A DNA stretch of 64,000 nucleotides from Oscillatoria sp. FACHB-1407 (GTDB lineage: Bacteria; Cyanobacteriota; Cyanobacteriia; Elainellales; Elainellaceae), in contig NZ_JACJSA010000004.1 in assembly GCF_014697545.1 (NCBI RefSeq), forward strand, positions 310,001 to 374,000, written 5' to 3'. The notes beneath the pieces were generated by a model that saw only the letters and a program-made list of their open reading frames with translations, did no database searches and had not been told where the DNA came from. The translations under genes were made by a program, and so were the position numbers. This document shows, in pieces, positions 8,125-16,873 of the stretch (position 1 is the stretch's first letter; each line of letters starts with the position of its first letter).

Positions 8125-9771
8125 TTACCGATAGACTGGCAACAGCACTGTAAAGATCGACCCTTCACCGGGTTTACTCTTAACCGAAATCGATCCACCG
8201 CAGCGTAAAAGTAGTTGTTGTACGATCGATAGCCCCAATCCTGCTCCGCTGGACTCATCACCAGAACCAGAACGTGCTTTGTAGAAGCGATCGAAAATTT
8301 TGGGAATGTCGGTTGGGGCAATACCAACACCGGTGTCTTGAAACTCAATCTGGACGTAATCGCCCTGTTGCTTGGCTCGTACCCAGACCCGCCCTCCCTG
8401 GGATGTAAATTTAATGCCGTTATGGAGGAGGTTAATCACGATTTGGCGCAACCACGCGCTGGAGCAAGACACCGCAGGCAAGTCCTCAGGAATGGTGTAC
8501 GCCACCATCACTCCTTTCTCTTGTGCCAGGGGTTGGTAGGTGCTGATGACACCCGGCACAATATCTGCCAACCGGAGTGGTTGAGTGGAGTTGTGTTCTA
8601 TTGTGTTTTCGAGTTGGATTAAATCTAGAACGCTGGTGATGAGGGCACTCTGGCGATCGCACTCCTGGGTCAACAACTCCATGTATTTCTGCCGTTGAGC
8701 GGCTTTGAGGCTGGGAGAATTGAGCAGGGTCACAGCCGTTTTCATGGTAGTGAGGGGAGTTCGCAACTCCTGCCCCACATTCTTTAAAAACTCATCCTTT
8801 AATCGAATGGCATTTAACAACTCCTCATTCTCCATTTGTAGAGCCGCCGCTGTCTCTGCTTGCCGCCGCGAAGCTGCGTTGCTGTGCCAGATTTCCTCCT
8901 GTTGTTGAATCTGGCGAGTAAGCAACTGCCCTAGCATGAGAGGGCTTTGGTGGGCGATCGCCACTGAGCGGGTCAGTTCATCCCAATTCTGCAACAGTTC
9001 ATCTACTTCAACGGTCAGGGGCTGATCTGCCTGACCCACGCAGATTGCTCGATGAATTCCATCCAAAATGCGTTGAATGGTGGCAGATTCAAAAGAACAC
9101 AGCCCCAACAAGGGATGTTTTCGTTCTAATTCATCATCACCCGCTTGACCTACTTTGGTGATGGTCAGTGGCACGTCTCCAGCTACCGCATCAAAGCGGT
9201 TACCCCGCACAGAGCGTGGGCGGTGTGCCAGCACCAATCCAGAAAACTCAGGAGAAATGACCAGCAAAAAGTATTCTCGGCGCAGTTGGCTTTCGGGTGC
9301 CAATGGCAAGATCAGGTTTTGAGTGGGATGAACCCCAGCAGTAGATACAATTCCCTGATCATCAATCAAGTCGGAATCCTCAATCTCTGAGGGAGTTAGC
9401 TCGGTGTGGGTTGACTCAGAGTGATTTGATTCTGGCTGGGTTGGCTCAGAAGCATGGCTATAAGAAACCTCTGTCACGGGGCTAGCCGGTGTTTCTCCCA
9501 GTTTGTCTTCTTCCCGATGGGTCTGGAGACTATAAACGGAGGAGTTTGACCCGGCTAGTTTGCAATAGCGGTCTACTTCTGCTTGCCAGACAGCCCCACG
9601 CGGCAGCTTCAGCAAGACCGTAGCGGGTATTTGGCGATCGATCAAAACATCCAAAAAAGTAGTCACCACTGACTTAAACGTAGTGGGACTAACCTGGAGC
9701 GGATGGGGGGGCTGTTCGACACTCAGTGCCAATTCATACAACGACACATCATGCAAGCTAGATGAGATCAT
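8125..9771 (-). CDS. DICT-domain sensor histidine kinase-like protein lacking the phospho-acceptor histidine
   Basis: The 548-residue product begins with a DICT-type sensory region (about 1-220: SLYELALSVEQPPH, FLDVLIDRQIPATVL), a domain often tied to light or redox sensing in cyanobacteria. A low-complexity acidic stretch (about 85-145, SEPTQPESNHSES) interrupts it. A dimerisation helix follows, but the H-box reads VGQELRTPLTTM, so the usual His is Gln 334. The HATPase domain looks intact: N-box NLLHNGIKF, G1 DTGVGIA and G2 GLGLSIVQQ. Either the protein cannot autophosphorylate in the classical way, or it works as a scaffold or phosphatase-like partner. No receiver or regulator gene is adjacent. 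No membrane segments are visible. Confidence 0.9.
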   Translation of the reverse strand: MISSSLHDVSLYELALSVEQPPHPLQVSPTTFKSVVTTFLDVLIDRQIPATVLLKLPRGAVWQAEVDRYCKLAGSNSSVYSLQTHREEDKLGETPASPVTEVSYSHASEPTQPESNHSESTHTELTPSEIEDSDLIDDQGIVSTAGVHPTQNLILPLAPESQLRREYFLLVISPEFSGLVLAHRPRSVRGNRFDAVAGDVPLTITKVGQAGDDELERKHPLLGLCSFESATIQRILDGIHRAICVGQADQPLTVEVDELLQNWDELTRSVAIAHQSPLMLGQLLTRQIQQQEEIWHSNAASRRQAETAAALQMENEELLNAIRLKDEFLKNVGQELRTPLTTMKTAVTLLNSPSLKAAQRQKYMELLTQECDRQSALITSVLDLIQLENTIEHNSTQPLRLADIVPGVISTYQPLAQEKGVMVAYTIPEDLPAVSCSSAWLRQIVINLLHNGIKFTSQGGRVWVRAKQQGDYVQIEFQDTGVGIAPTDIPKIFDRFYKARSGSGDESSGAGLGLSIVQQLLLRCGGSISVKSKPGEGSIFTVLLPVYR

Positions 9772-9894
9772 AGGATTTCAAAGGGGCACGAATTTTAAAG
9801 CCACGGTCTTTAGGGAAGACTGCCCTGCTTTCAGACTGTATCTAGAACTTGAAGAAGTTTCCAGTTCTCTGTGTAGTTTTTCAAAGTTCGTAAC

Positions 9895-10001
9895 CATAGC
9901 AGTACTCACTAAGGTTAGGACGGGGTGCAGGGGTGGAATCCCTGGCTGGGGGCGCAGCCCCCACACCCCCTTGTGTCCTAATGCATATACGTAGGGCTAT
10001 A
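9895..10001 (+). repeat. Dispersed ~106-bp element, family B (TATAGC-type ends), copy 1
   Basis: This copy and 25387-25492 are nearly identical: (c/t)atagcagtactcactaagg at the left, a G/C-rich core that folds on itself (ctgggggcgcagccccca), and cgtagggctata at the right. The inverted TATAGC/GCTATA ends resemble those of family A, so both may be mobilised by the same TA-targeting transposase. That is inference. Confidence 0.85.
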
Positions 10002-10004
10002 CAT

Positions 10005-11513
10005 CTATGCCAGTATAGACAATCGCTCAGTCAGTGCCAGTTGTGCTTGTTCACGGTCATCAAAGTGAACTTTTTCAGTCCCTAAAATCTGGTAATCTTC
10101 GTGACCTTTTCCAGCGATCAGCACCCCATCTCCTGATTTTGCCTGCAAAATTGCCGTCCGAATTGCTTCTGCCCGATCGCAAATGACCAGAGGGTTGACC
10201 GACTCTGGAATGCCTTCGACAATATCTTGCAAAATTCGCTGTGGGTCTTCGGTGCGGGGGTTGTCGGAGGTGACGATAACCCAATCTGCCAGATCAGCTG
10301 CGATCGCCCCCATCTTGGGTCGCTTTGTCCGGTCGCGATCGCCCCCACAACCAAACACACAGATCATCCGCTGTTGAATGAACGGTCGGGCTGCTTTCAG
10401 CAAATTCTCCAAGCTATCGGGAGTGTGGGCATAGTCAACGATGACGCTGATATCCTGCTCAGATTTGATCTGCACTCGCTCAACTCGACCGGGGACTCCA
10501 GCAAAGTGGGGCAACGCTTGGGCGATCGCCTCCAGGTCTAATCCCAGGTGTAGTGCGGCTCCCACCGAGGCTAACAGATTTGATAAATTGAACTGTCCCA
10601 CCAGTGGCGACTCAAAGGGCACCGACCCTTTGGGGGTGTGCAATACGCCAGAAACGCCACTCGACCCATACACCAGGTCACTCGTCCACAGGTCAGCCGT
10701 CGTATCGGTAACGCTATAAGACCAGACGCGATCGCGCCCAATCTGGTTGATCAGTCGTTGCCCGTAGGGGTCATCCCAATTCACAATCGCCCGTCCCTGG
10801 AGGTATTGGGGACTAAACAATAACGCTTTTGCCGCAAAATAATCGTCTAGATCTTTGTGATAGTCCAAATGATCCTGCGTCAGGTTGGTAAACACTGCCA
10901 CCTCAAAGGGGCATTCCAGCACCCGTCCCTGTGCCAGTGCGTGGGAACTGACCTCCATCACCGCCAATTTGCATCCCGCTGCGACCGCTTCCGCTAGTTG
11001 TTCCTGCAACTCCAGGGCAAAAGGGGTCGTGTGAACTGCTGTCTTCTGGTAGCCCATCCAGCGAGCATAAAGGGTGCCTAACAGAGCCGTAGGTTGTTGA
11101 GCCCGCAACAAAAAGAATTCGATCAGGTGAGTCGTGGTGGTTTTGCCATTGGTGCCCGTCACGCCCACGAGTTGTAACTGTTGCCCCGGATAGCCATAAA
11201 ACGCAGCGGCCAGTCGAGCGCAAGCCGACACCATATCGGGTAGAGCAATGACACACGCCTGTTGCAACTCTGGAGAAGGAGCAGGCTTTTGTGCTGCTGC
11301 CGGAGATACCAGAGCCGCGATCGCCCCTGCCGAAATGGCACTCGACCAGAACTCACCACCATCGACCCGCGTTCCCGGCATCCCGATAAACACGTCTCCC
11401 GGTTTGCACGCATGGGAATTGGTGGCTAACCCCAGAACCTCTTCATCGAGAGCGGGGTGCTGCGGCAGCGTCACGGCATCAGGCAACGTCGCTAACAACT
11501 CACGCAATTTCAT
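10005..11513 (-). CDS. murE: UDP-N-acetylmuramoyl-tripeptide synthetase MurE
   Basis: MurE adds meso-diaminopimelate to UDP-MurNAc-L-Ala-D-Glu in the cytoplasm during peptidoglycan synthesis. The 502-residue length is typical. The N-terminal uridine-binding domain (about 1-105) is followed by the Mur ligase ATPase domain with GTNGKTTTTHLIEFF. The C-terminal domain has the DNPRTEDP motif that marks the meso-DAP enzymes rather than the lysine ones, followed by GKGHEDYQ. The start is well supported: GAGGAGG lies 7 nt before the ATG. The glutaredoxin-like gene ends 28 bp upstream on the same strand, so the two are probably cotranscribed. Confidence 0.97.
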   Translation of the reverse strand: MKLRELLATLPDAVTLPQHPALDEEVLGLATNSHACKPGDVFIGMPGTRVDGGEFWSSAISAGAIAALVSPAAAQKPAPSPELQQACVIALPDMVSACARLAAAFYGYPGQQLQLVGVTGTNGKTTTTHLIEFFLLRAQQPTALLGTLYARWMGYQKTAVHTTPFALELQEQLAEAVAAGCKLAVMEVSSHALAQGRVLECPFEVAVFTNLTQDHLDYHKDLDDYFAAKALLFSPQYLQGRAIVNWDDPYGQRLINQIGRDRVWSYSVTDTTADLWTSDLVYGSSGVSGVLHTPKGSVPFESPLVGQFNLSNLLASVGAALHLGLDLEAIAQALPHFAGVPGRVERVQIKSEQDISVIVDYAHTPDSLENLLKAARPFIQQRMICVFGCGGDRDRTKRPKMGAIAADLADWVIVTSDNPRTEDPQRILQDIVEGIPESVNPLVICDRAEAIRTAILQAKSGDGVLIAGKGHEDYQILGTEKVHFDDREQAQLALTERLSILA

Positions 11514-11541
11514 GTCAAGACCTCCTCACATAACCTTGCGC

Positions 11542-11874
11542 CTATTCTGACCTATTTTTCACTCCAAATTTCTGTAACATCTGCTCCACTTGTTGCACCG
11601 ATGCGCGAGGTGAGAGGCGAGGCAAGGGAGTTAAGGCTAAAGGATGAGGGCTAAAGGATAAGGAATCTTGACTTTTATCCTTTATCCTTTCGCCTTCATC
11701 CTTCTGCAAAATCAGCACCGGAATCTCGTATTGATACGCCTGAAACCAATCTTCACGGGTGGTAATGTCTCGAATCTCTAACTCAAAGTCAAGGGTGTGA
11801 AGCTGCTCTAGTTTCTCCTGTAAGCCTTCGCACAAGTGACATCCGGGCTTGCTATACAAAATTAACTTGCTCAT
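11542..11874 (-). CDS. Glutaredoxin-family thioredoxin-fold protein carrying a repeat-derived insertion
   Basis: The 110-residue protein starts with the thioredoxin-fold strand and active site KLILYSKPGCHLCEGL, so a CxxC dithiol is present. The cis-Pro motif YEIPVLIL (about 49-56) follows. It belongs to the small bacterial glutaredoxin/DUF836-like family, normally 75-90 residues long. Residues about 58-84 are an insertion: the DNA there (11623-11703) consists of the ggataaa/ggatgag-type heptamers that occur elsewhere in spacers, placed as an inverted pair and kept in frame. The family C-terminal helix (SVQQVEQML) follows. It probably reduces disulfides in the cytosol and is likely in one operon with murE. 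Confidence 0.88.
   Translation of the reverse strand: MSKLILYSKPGCHLCEGLQEKLEQLHTLDFELEIRDITTREDWFQAYQYEIPVLILQKDEGERIKDKSQDSLSFSPHPLALTPLPRLSPRASVQQVEQMLQKFGVKNRSE
11623..11703. repeat. Heptamer-type repeat inserted inside a coding sequence
   Basis: Within the glutaredoxin-like gene the plus strand reads gttaaggctaaaggatgagg, then ctaaaggataagg, and later the opposite-strand forms ttatcctttatcctttc and cttcatcctt. The two halves are inverted copies separated by about 15 bp and could form a hairpin. The length is compatible with the reading frame, so the gene stays open. Confidence 0.85.
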
Positions 11875-11958
11875 GATAAGGCTTTATTCCTATCTGGTTA
11901 TGTGCCTTTCCACAGTAAAATGGTTGGTGTTGCAAGATACTAAATAAATGTGAAGGGT

Positions 11959-12693
11959 ATGACCACTCCTGCTACGACCCCGGTGATTGAACCTCAGACG
12001 CTTGATTTAGAGGCTCTGAACAAACAGTATGATACCGCTCATCCCAGTGAGGTGCTGGCATGGTGTGTCGCAAACCTGCCCACTGGATTGGTGCAAACGA
12101 GCGCGTTTAATGTGGATGATTTGGTGATTACAGACATCCTGTATCGTCAACTCAAGCCTGCTAATCCGGTTCCTGTGATGTTTCTGGATACGCTTTACCA
12201 CTTCCCTCAGACGTTGGAACTGGTGGCAAAAGCCAAGGATCTCTACAACTTGAATCTGCAAACCTACAAGATTCCTGATGTCGATAGCCGCGAAGCGTTT
12301 CAAGCCAAGTACGGCGATGCCCTGTGGGAAACTGATGTGGCTCAGTTTCACCACCTGACCAAGATTGAACCATTGCAACGGGGTCTACAGGAGTTGGGGG
12401 CGATCGCCTGGATTACGGGTCGTCGTCGGGATCAAGCCGTGACTCGTGCTGATATGCCCGTATTTGAGCTAGACGGCAACCAACGCCTGAAAGTGAATCC
12501 CCTCGCTGCCTGGACTCGCAAACAATCCTGGGCATATGTGGCAGAGCACAACATGATCTACAATCCCCTCCATGACCAGGGCTACGCCAGCATCGGTGAC
12601 GAACCCCTCACTACCCCGATCGCCGAAGGCGAAGATGAACGGGCAGGACGTTGGCGCGGTATGGGCAAAACTGAGTGTGGCATTCACATCTAG
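11959..12693 (+). CDS. cysH: Phosphoadenylyl-sulfate reductase
   Basis: CysH reduces PAPS (or APS) to sulfite with thioredoxin or glutaredoxin in assimilatory sulfate reduction. The protein has the substrate-binding region VQTSAFNVDDLVI, the LDTLYHFPQTL helix, ITGRRRDQAVTRADM and the C-terminal catalytic ECGIHI with its single Cys. The paired cysteines (CC...CxxC) of the Fe-S APS-type enzymes are absent, which points to the PAPS type. I prefer the ATG at 11959; an in-frame GTG at 11950 would add three residues. It is transcribed divergently from the glutaredoxin-like gene, with about 80 bp between them, which is suggestive because glutaredoxins can be the electron donor. The ABC subunit cysA lies 8.7 kb away. 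Confidence 0.95.
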   Translation: MTTPATTPVIEPQTLDLEALNKQYDTAHPSEVLAWCVANLPTGLVQTSAFNVDDLVITDILYRQLKPANPVPVMFLDTLYHFPQTLELVAKAKDLYNLNLQTYKIPDVDSREAFQAKYGDALWETDVAQFHHLTKIEPLQRGLQELGAIAWITGRRRDQAVTRADMPVFELDGNQRLKVNPLAAWTRKQSWAYVAEHNMIYNPLHDQGYASIGDEPLTTPIAEGEDERAGRWRGMGKTECGIHI

Positions 12694-12711
12694 GAAGGGA
12701 TAAAGGATGAA

Positions 12712-12822
12712 GGGTAGTGTTTCAGATCTGTTGCTACTAACCCCCGGCTGTCGCCGTCCCCCTTACCAAGGGGGACTATAGGGGGTCTTACAGAGGTTAT
12801 CAACAGGTTTGGAACACCACCC
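12712..12822. repeat. Dispersed 111-bp inverted-end element, family C, uninterrupted copy
   Basis: The ends are imperfect 22-bp inverted repeats: gggtagtgtttcagatctgt at the left, and gggtggtgttccaaacctgt when the right end is reverse-complemented. The core includes ccgtcccccttaccaagggg. A second copy at 20043-20454 has the same ends but is split by a 294-bp element at the position matching 'gactatag' here. Confidence 0.85.
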
Positions 12823-12954
12823 ACTAGATGCACCCCCTTTAGCCCTTATCATTTATCCTGCTTTTTCCCTTTCATCCTTTAGCCCTTATCGTTTATCCTT
12901 TCATCCTTTGCGGTAGGATTAGTACAAATGTTTAGCTACTAGTCCTACTTGGTT

Positions 12955-14232
12955 ATGAAGATCCTCCATCTCTCGGATATTCACCTGGGCAGTGGATTTT
13001 CCCATGGTCGAATTAATCCAGTCACCGGGTTGAACACCAGATTGGAGGATTTTGTCAGTACGCTGAGCCGATGCATTGATCGAGCGATCGCCGAACCCGC
13101 AGATTTGGTTCTCTTCGGCGGCGATGCCTTCCCCGATGCGACGCCACCTCCAATTGTGCAGGAAGCATTTGCCAGGCAGTTTTGCCGATTGGTGGATGCC
13201 CAAATTCCAACCGTGTTGCTCGTTGGCAACCACGATCAGCACTCCCAGGGTCAGGGGGGTGCCAGTTTGTGTATTTACCGGACGCTGGGGGTGCCGGGTT
13301 TTATTGTGGGCGATCGCCTGGAAACCCACCGCATCAGTACTCGCAACGGCGACATTCAGATCATTACGTTGCCCTGGTTGACGCGCTCCACCCTGTTGAC
13401 GCGCCCCGAAACCGAGGGACTGTCGATGATTGAGGTCAACGAGTTACTGATCGATCGCCTGCGAGTGGCATTGGAAGGCGAGATTCGTCGGTTAGACCCC
13501 ACAATTCCTACGGTATTGTTGGCGCACTTGATGACAGACACCGCACGCTATGGAGCAGAGAGATTCTTAGCCGTAGGTAAGGGCTTCACGGTGCCGATGG
13601 CGTTGCTGACCCGTCCCTGTTTTGACTATGTAGCACTGGGGCATGTGCATCGCCATCAAGTGTTGTGTGAGCAACCTTACATTGTCTATCCCGGCAGCAT
13701 TGAGCGAGTCGATTTCAGCGAAGAGTCGGAGGAAAAGGGCTTCGTATTAGTCGAGATCGAACGTGGCTCCACCCAGATTCAGTTTTGCTCCGTACCCGCT
13801 CGCCCCTTTTGCACGATTCGAGCCGATGTTTCCCAAGCCGACGATCCCCAGGCAGCGTTATTAGCGGCGATCGCCCCAAATGCCATTGACGATGCTGTGG
13901 TGCGGTTAGCCTATCAGGTTCGCGCTGATCAACTGGAAGCGATCGACAATAATGCTCTCCATGAAGCGTTAAGCCTTGCCCACACGTACACGATTCACCC
14001 GGAAGTGGTCAGCCAATCAGCGCGATCGCGCTTACCAGAGTTGGGGGTGGGGAACAGCACTGACCCGATCGAGTCGCTCAAAACCTATCTAGAGAACCAA
14101 ACTCACTTAAGCGATATTGCCGCTGAAATGCTGGAAGTGGCGCAGCGATTGCTGGCAGATGAGGAGGTCTGGGTCGAGGCAGAAGGTGATCTTTTGGCAG
14201 AACCCGCCGAAGCTCAACTGCGATTGTTATAG
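12955..14232 (+). CDS. sbcD: SbcD/Mre11-like metallophosphoesterase, DNA repair exonuclease subunit
   Basis: The 426-residue protein has the calcineurin-like phosphodiesterase motifs in order: DIHLG (motif I), GGDAFPDA (II), GNHDQHS (III), LAHLM (about 195) and GHVHRH with PYIVYPGS (IV-V). This is the SbcD/Mre11 layout. The family cleaves DNA ends and hairpins, using Mn2+ and a partner ATPase, SbcC. No sbcC is visible in this window, which is common in cyanobacteria where the two genes can be apart. The ATG at 12955 gives MKILHLSDIHLG; a TTG two codons earlier is less likely. Upstream lies a spacer with heptamer-like repeats (12843-12912). Inverted-repeat-rich surroundings are the sort of substrate such nucleases act on, but any link is speculative. 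Confidence 0.9.
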   Translation: MKILHLSDIHLGSGFSHGRINPVTGLNTRLEDFVSTLSRCIDRAIAEPADLVLFGGDAFPDATPPPIVQEAFARQFCRLVDAQIPTVLLVGNHDQHSQGQGGASLCIYRTLGVPGFIVGDRLETHRISTRNGDIQIITLPWLTRSTLLTRPETEGLSMIEVNELLIDRLRVALEGEIRRLDPTIPTVLLAHLMTDTARYGAERFLAVGKGFTVPMALLTRPCFDYVALGHVHRHQVLCEQPYIVYPGSIERVDFSEESEEKGFVLVEIERGSTQIQFCSVPARPFCTIRADVSQADDPQAALLAAIAPNAIDDAVVRLAYQVRADQLEAIDNNALHEALSLAHTYTIHPEVVSQSARSRLPELGVGNSTDPIESLKTYLENQTHLSDIAAEMLEVAQRLLADEEVWVEAEGDLLAEPAEAQLRLL

Positions 14233-14274
14233 TATTGAGATCTTGGCTGGCAAAAACGCTGATAACGTAGCGAC

Positions 14275-14460
14275 TTATGCTTGTGTCTCATTTGCTTGGT
14301 TGAATCGCTCCAAAATCTTGTTGACGAAGGTTTCACCATCGATTGGAGGAGTATGGTTTGAGGCTTCGATTGCTGCATCGATTGTTACCCGAACTTCCTG
14401 AACCCATTCGGCTTCAGAGCGATCATATTCATCCAACAATCGCAAAGCAATTTCTAACAC
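14275..14460 (-). pseudogene. ParD-like antitoxin fragment lacking its N-terminus
   Basis: The frame reads EVLEIALRLLDEYDRSEAEW, followed by IDAAIEA and IDGETFVNKILERF. This is the pattern of the C-terminal two thirds of ParD/CopG-type antitoxins (second RHH helix, then the toxin-binding tail). The expected ~25 N-terminal residues with the DNA-contacting strand are missing. An in-frame stop lies four codons before the GTG, and beyond it runs a ctccctactcccca heptamer-like array (14487-14531). No ParE toxin gene is next to it. The GTG is directly abutted by GAGGAG, which is too close for normal initiation. I read it as a decayed antitoxin, though a short functional protein is not excluded. Confidence 0.5.
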
Positions 14461-14524
14461 CTCCTCATTTTAAGCTGCTGAGCCTTAACCTACTCCCCAT
14501 TCCCTACTCCCTACTCCCCACTCC

Positions 14525-14959
14525 CTACTCCCCCTTCAGGGTTTGCCAATCCTGTTGCAGGTGATTGCCCCATTGAACTGCTAACGCTAGCTCTGTAAAG
14601 GGGATGCGAATCGTGGTTGTGGGAAGTTGAAACTCCAGGGCAGCACGATCTTTCGTTTGCGATAGAGCATCGGGGTCAACGGTGCTCAGATTCAGGACGC
14701 GATCGCCCACTACGATTTGAATTTGCTTCACCTCTTTAAGGGAAAAGGATTGCAGATCTACCGGACCTTGACGGGTAGGCTTTCCCCAGGTCAACTCGCT
14801 GCCTTTTTGCCCCAACACAGCATAAATGTCATATTTGGCATGATCAAACTGTTGTGCCCATGTTTTGTAAGTTTCCAGCTTTTGATATTCATTCCACCCT
14901 GCCCACGCTAGCCCGATAAAGACAAAGAGCAGCGGTAACCATAACAATCCCCGTGTCAT
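14525..14959 (-). CDS. Membrane-anchored protein of unknown function (144 aa)
   Basis: I do not recognise a named family. Residues 4-24 (GLLWLPLLFVFIGLAWAGW) form one hydrophobic segment after a short positive N-terminus, so the protein is probably anchored with its C-terminal part outside the cytoplasm. The soluble part (30-144) looks like a compact beta-rich domain: KQIQIVVGDRVLNL, then TTTIRIPFTELALAVQWG. The stop codon falls in the end of the ctccctactccccc repeat, so the last residues may be repeat-shaped. It is divergent from the site-2 protease gene, with 170 bp between them, which may share regulation with it. Confidence 0.8.
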   Translation of the reverse strand: MTRGLLWLPLLFVFIGLAWAGWNEYQKLETYKTWAQQFDHAKYDIYAVLGQKGSELTWGKPTRQGPVDLQSFSLKEVKQIQIVVGDRVLNLSTVDPDALSQTKDRAALEFQLPTTTIRIPFTELALAVQWGNHLQQDWQTLKGE

Positions 14960-15130
14960 TTCACCCGACCTGAATGCAACATAAAGCCGTCTCCCTCAGA
15001 GGGAGCGATCGCCTTGTTCTTTAAAGCTTACGCAGTAAAGCACATTTGTGTCTGTTGCCTTTAGATTAGTTCTAGGGCTTTATTGATTAGACGCGATCTT
15101 GTCCTCACCCTATTCCCAACGGTTCCGCCC

Positions 15131-16855
15131 ATGTCTTACCTTTTTCTGTATCTCATTGCGGTTTACCTGCTGTTGTTCGCGGTTCCCTACCTGGTTATCT
15201 TTCAGCAGCTTTCGGGGTTGCCGTTTCAGCACTCCAGCTATCTGTTGAAGCATGAAGACGAGGTGCCTGACTACATCAAGCAGGTGTTTAAGACCTCAGT
15301 GCAAGAATTGGAAATGTTGGGCTTTGAGTTTAGTAGCTATTACCAGGTCGATGATATTTTAGGGGCGCGACGGTGGGGCGTGTTGATGCAACAGGTGCCC
15401 TGCCGCTCGTTTGCTGTTTTAGCGGTGAATGCTCTCCCTGATCCAGCAAACCCGGTTATCACAACCTTTTATACCTTTTTTGAACAGGGGAACAAGCCGA
15501 ATTTTTTATTGATGACGATGAATGCGTTAGCGCATGGCATTGTGGGGCAAATGCCAAATACCCTTGTGCTGGATAAATATGTGCTGACGACGGAGGAACA
15601 GTGGAACGTTCACAAAACTAAGTTACAAGAGTTGGGGAACAGCCAGTTTGCCCAAATTGATACCTACACGACGTTCGTAACTAAGCTTCAGGCACACGAA
15701 AACGCTTATATCGATAGCTTAATTCAAGCTAAAACCTTGGCGCGCCTACCCCGTCGGGGAAACAGCATGACACCGGATGGTGCTTCGTTTCTCTATTTGG
15801 GGTTGTTGCCTGCTGTGCAAACGGCATTCAAGATGGGGCGGGGCAATCCTAAACGGATGTCAGTCTTAAAGCAGCGACTGGCGCAGGTAAAACCAAATAT
15901 GAGTGAAGCTGGCTCCATTCCGGTTGAAGCAGAAGTAGACGCATACCAATACTTGCAAAAGTTTGAGCAGGGGCGATCGCGTCGGGGTGCCAAGCTGTGG
16001 ATTTTGGTGTTGAGTCTGGTGGTGTTTTTTCTGTCCTTTACCCATCTGTTTCCCTGGCAGGATTTGCTGATCCTGATTGGAGTTCTGTTTCTGCATGAGT
16101 TGGGACACTTTGTGGCGATGCGGAGCTTTGGCTACGAAAATACCTCTATTTTCTTCTTACCATTTTTTGGAGCGGCTACCTCCGGTCGCAAAGACCATGC
16201 CACTCTCAGCGAAAAGGTCATGGTGTTGTTGGCGGGGCCGTTGCCTGGATTGCTGCTCGGCTGTGTGTTGGCGATCGCCCTGTCCCAGGAGGTCAGCCAA
16301 TCCGCCTCACTCGCCTCTGCGATTAACTTTTTGATTATTCTCAACTATCTCAACCTGTTGCCCATTTTTCCGCTGGATGGAGGACGGGTAGTCAATCTGC
16401 TGCTGTTTGCACGATATCCCTGGGCTGATCTCATCTTCAAGGGCTTTACTGTCTTGTTGATTGTCACGTTGGCAATGATGGCTTTTGGTGACCCGTTTTT
16501 GCTGTTTTTGGCGATCGTGGTGGGGTTGAGCATTCCCAATAGCTATCGCAGTGCTCGCATTCTCAAACAGCTACGGCAGATTAAACCCAATGACCCTGTG
16601 GAACAGTTTGTTCAACCTGTTAGTCCATCCCCTGCGTTGTTGTCGAGGCTGTTTACTGCTGTGAAGCAGGCGGGATATGGAGCGATGCCATTCAACCAAA
16701 AATACAACCTGGTGAAATCGCTGGTGCAACTGCAACAGGAACCCAATGTGAAATGGACAACTCGAATGGGGTTGCTGGTGTTTTATGGGGTGAGTTTAGT
16801 GGGAGGATTAGTGCTGGCGGTCGTGAGTCTCACCATTTCAATGCGGCCCCTCTGA
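15131..16855 (+). CDS. Site-2 protease family (M50) intramembrane metalloprotease, EGY-like
   Basis: The 575-residue product has the zinc site HELGHFVAM in a membrane segment at about 335-345 and the second M50 motif LLPIFPLDGGRVVN near 435. About seven hydrophobic segments are visible, including one at the extreme N-terminus (YLFLYLIAVYLLLFAVPYL). The long N-terminal region of ~280 residues before the catalytic core is the layout of cyanobacterial and chloroplast EGY-type proteases, which cut within membranes; their substrates are mostly unknown. I choose ATG 15131 over an upstream TTG at 15083. The DUF1824 gene begins 18 bp downstream, so the pair is probably one operon. Confidence 0.92.
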   Translation: MSYLFLYLIAVYLLLFAVPYLVIFQQLSGLPFQHSSYLLKHEDEVPDYIKQVFKTSVQELEMLGFEFSSYYQVDDILGARRWGVLMQQVPCRSFAVLAVNALPDPANPVITTFYTFFEQGNKPNFLLMTMNALAHGIVGQMPNTLVLDKYVLTTEEQWNVHKTKLQELGNSQFAQIDTYTTFVTKLQAHENAYIDSLIQAKTLARLPRRGNSMTPDGASFLYLGLLPAVQTAFKMGRGNPKRMSVLKQRLAQVKPNMSEAGSIPVEAEVDAYQYLQKFEQGRSRRGAKLWILVLSLVVFFLSFTHLFPWQDLLILIGVLFLHELGHFVAMRSFGYENTSIFFLPFFGAATSGRKDHATLSEKVMVLLAGPLPGLLLGCVLAIALSQEVSQSASLASAINFLIILNYLNLLPIFPLDGGRVVNLLLFARYPWADLIFKGFTVLLIVTLAMMAFGDPFLLFLAIVVGLSIPNSYRSARILKQLRQIKPNDPVEQFVQPVSPSPALLSRLFTAVKQAGYGAMPFNQKYNLVKSLVQLQQEPNVKWTTRMGLLVFYGVSLVGGLVLAVVSLTISMRPL

Positions 16856-16873
16856 AGTTGACTCTGCTAAACT

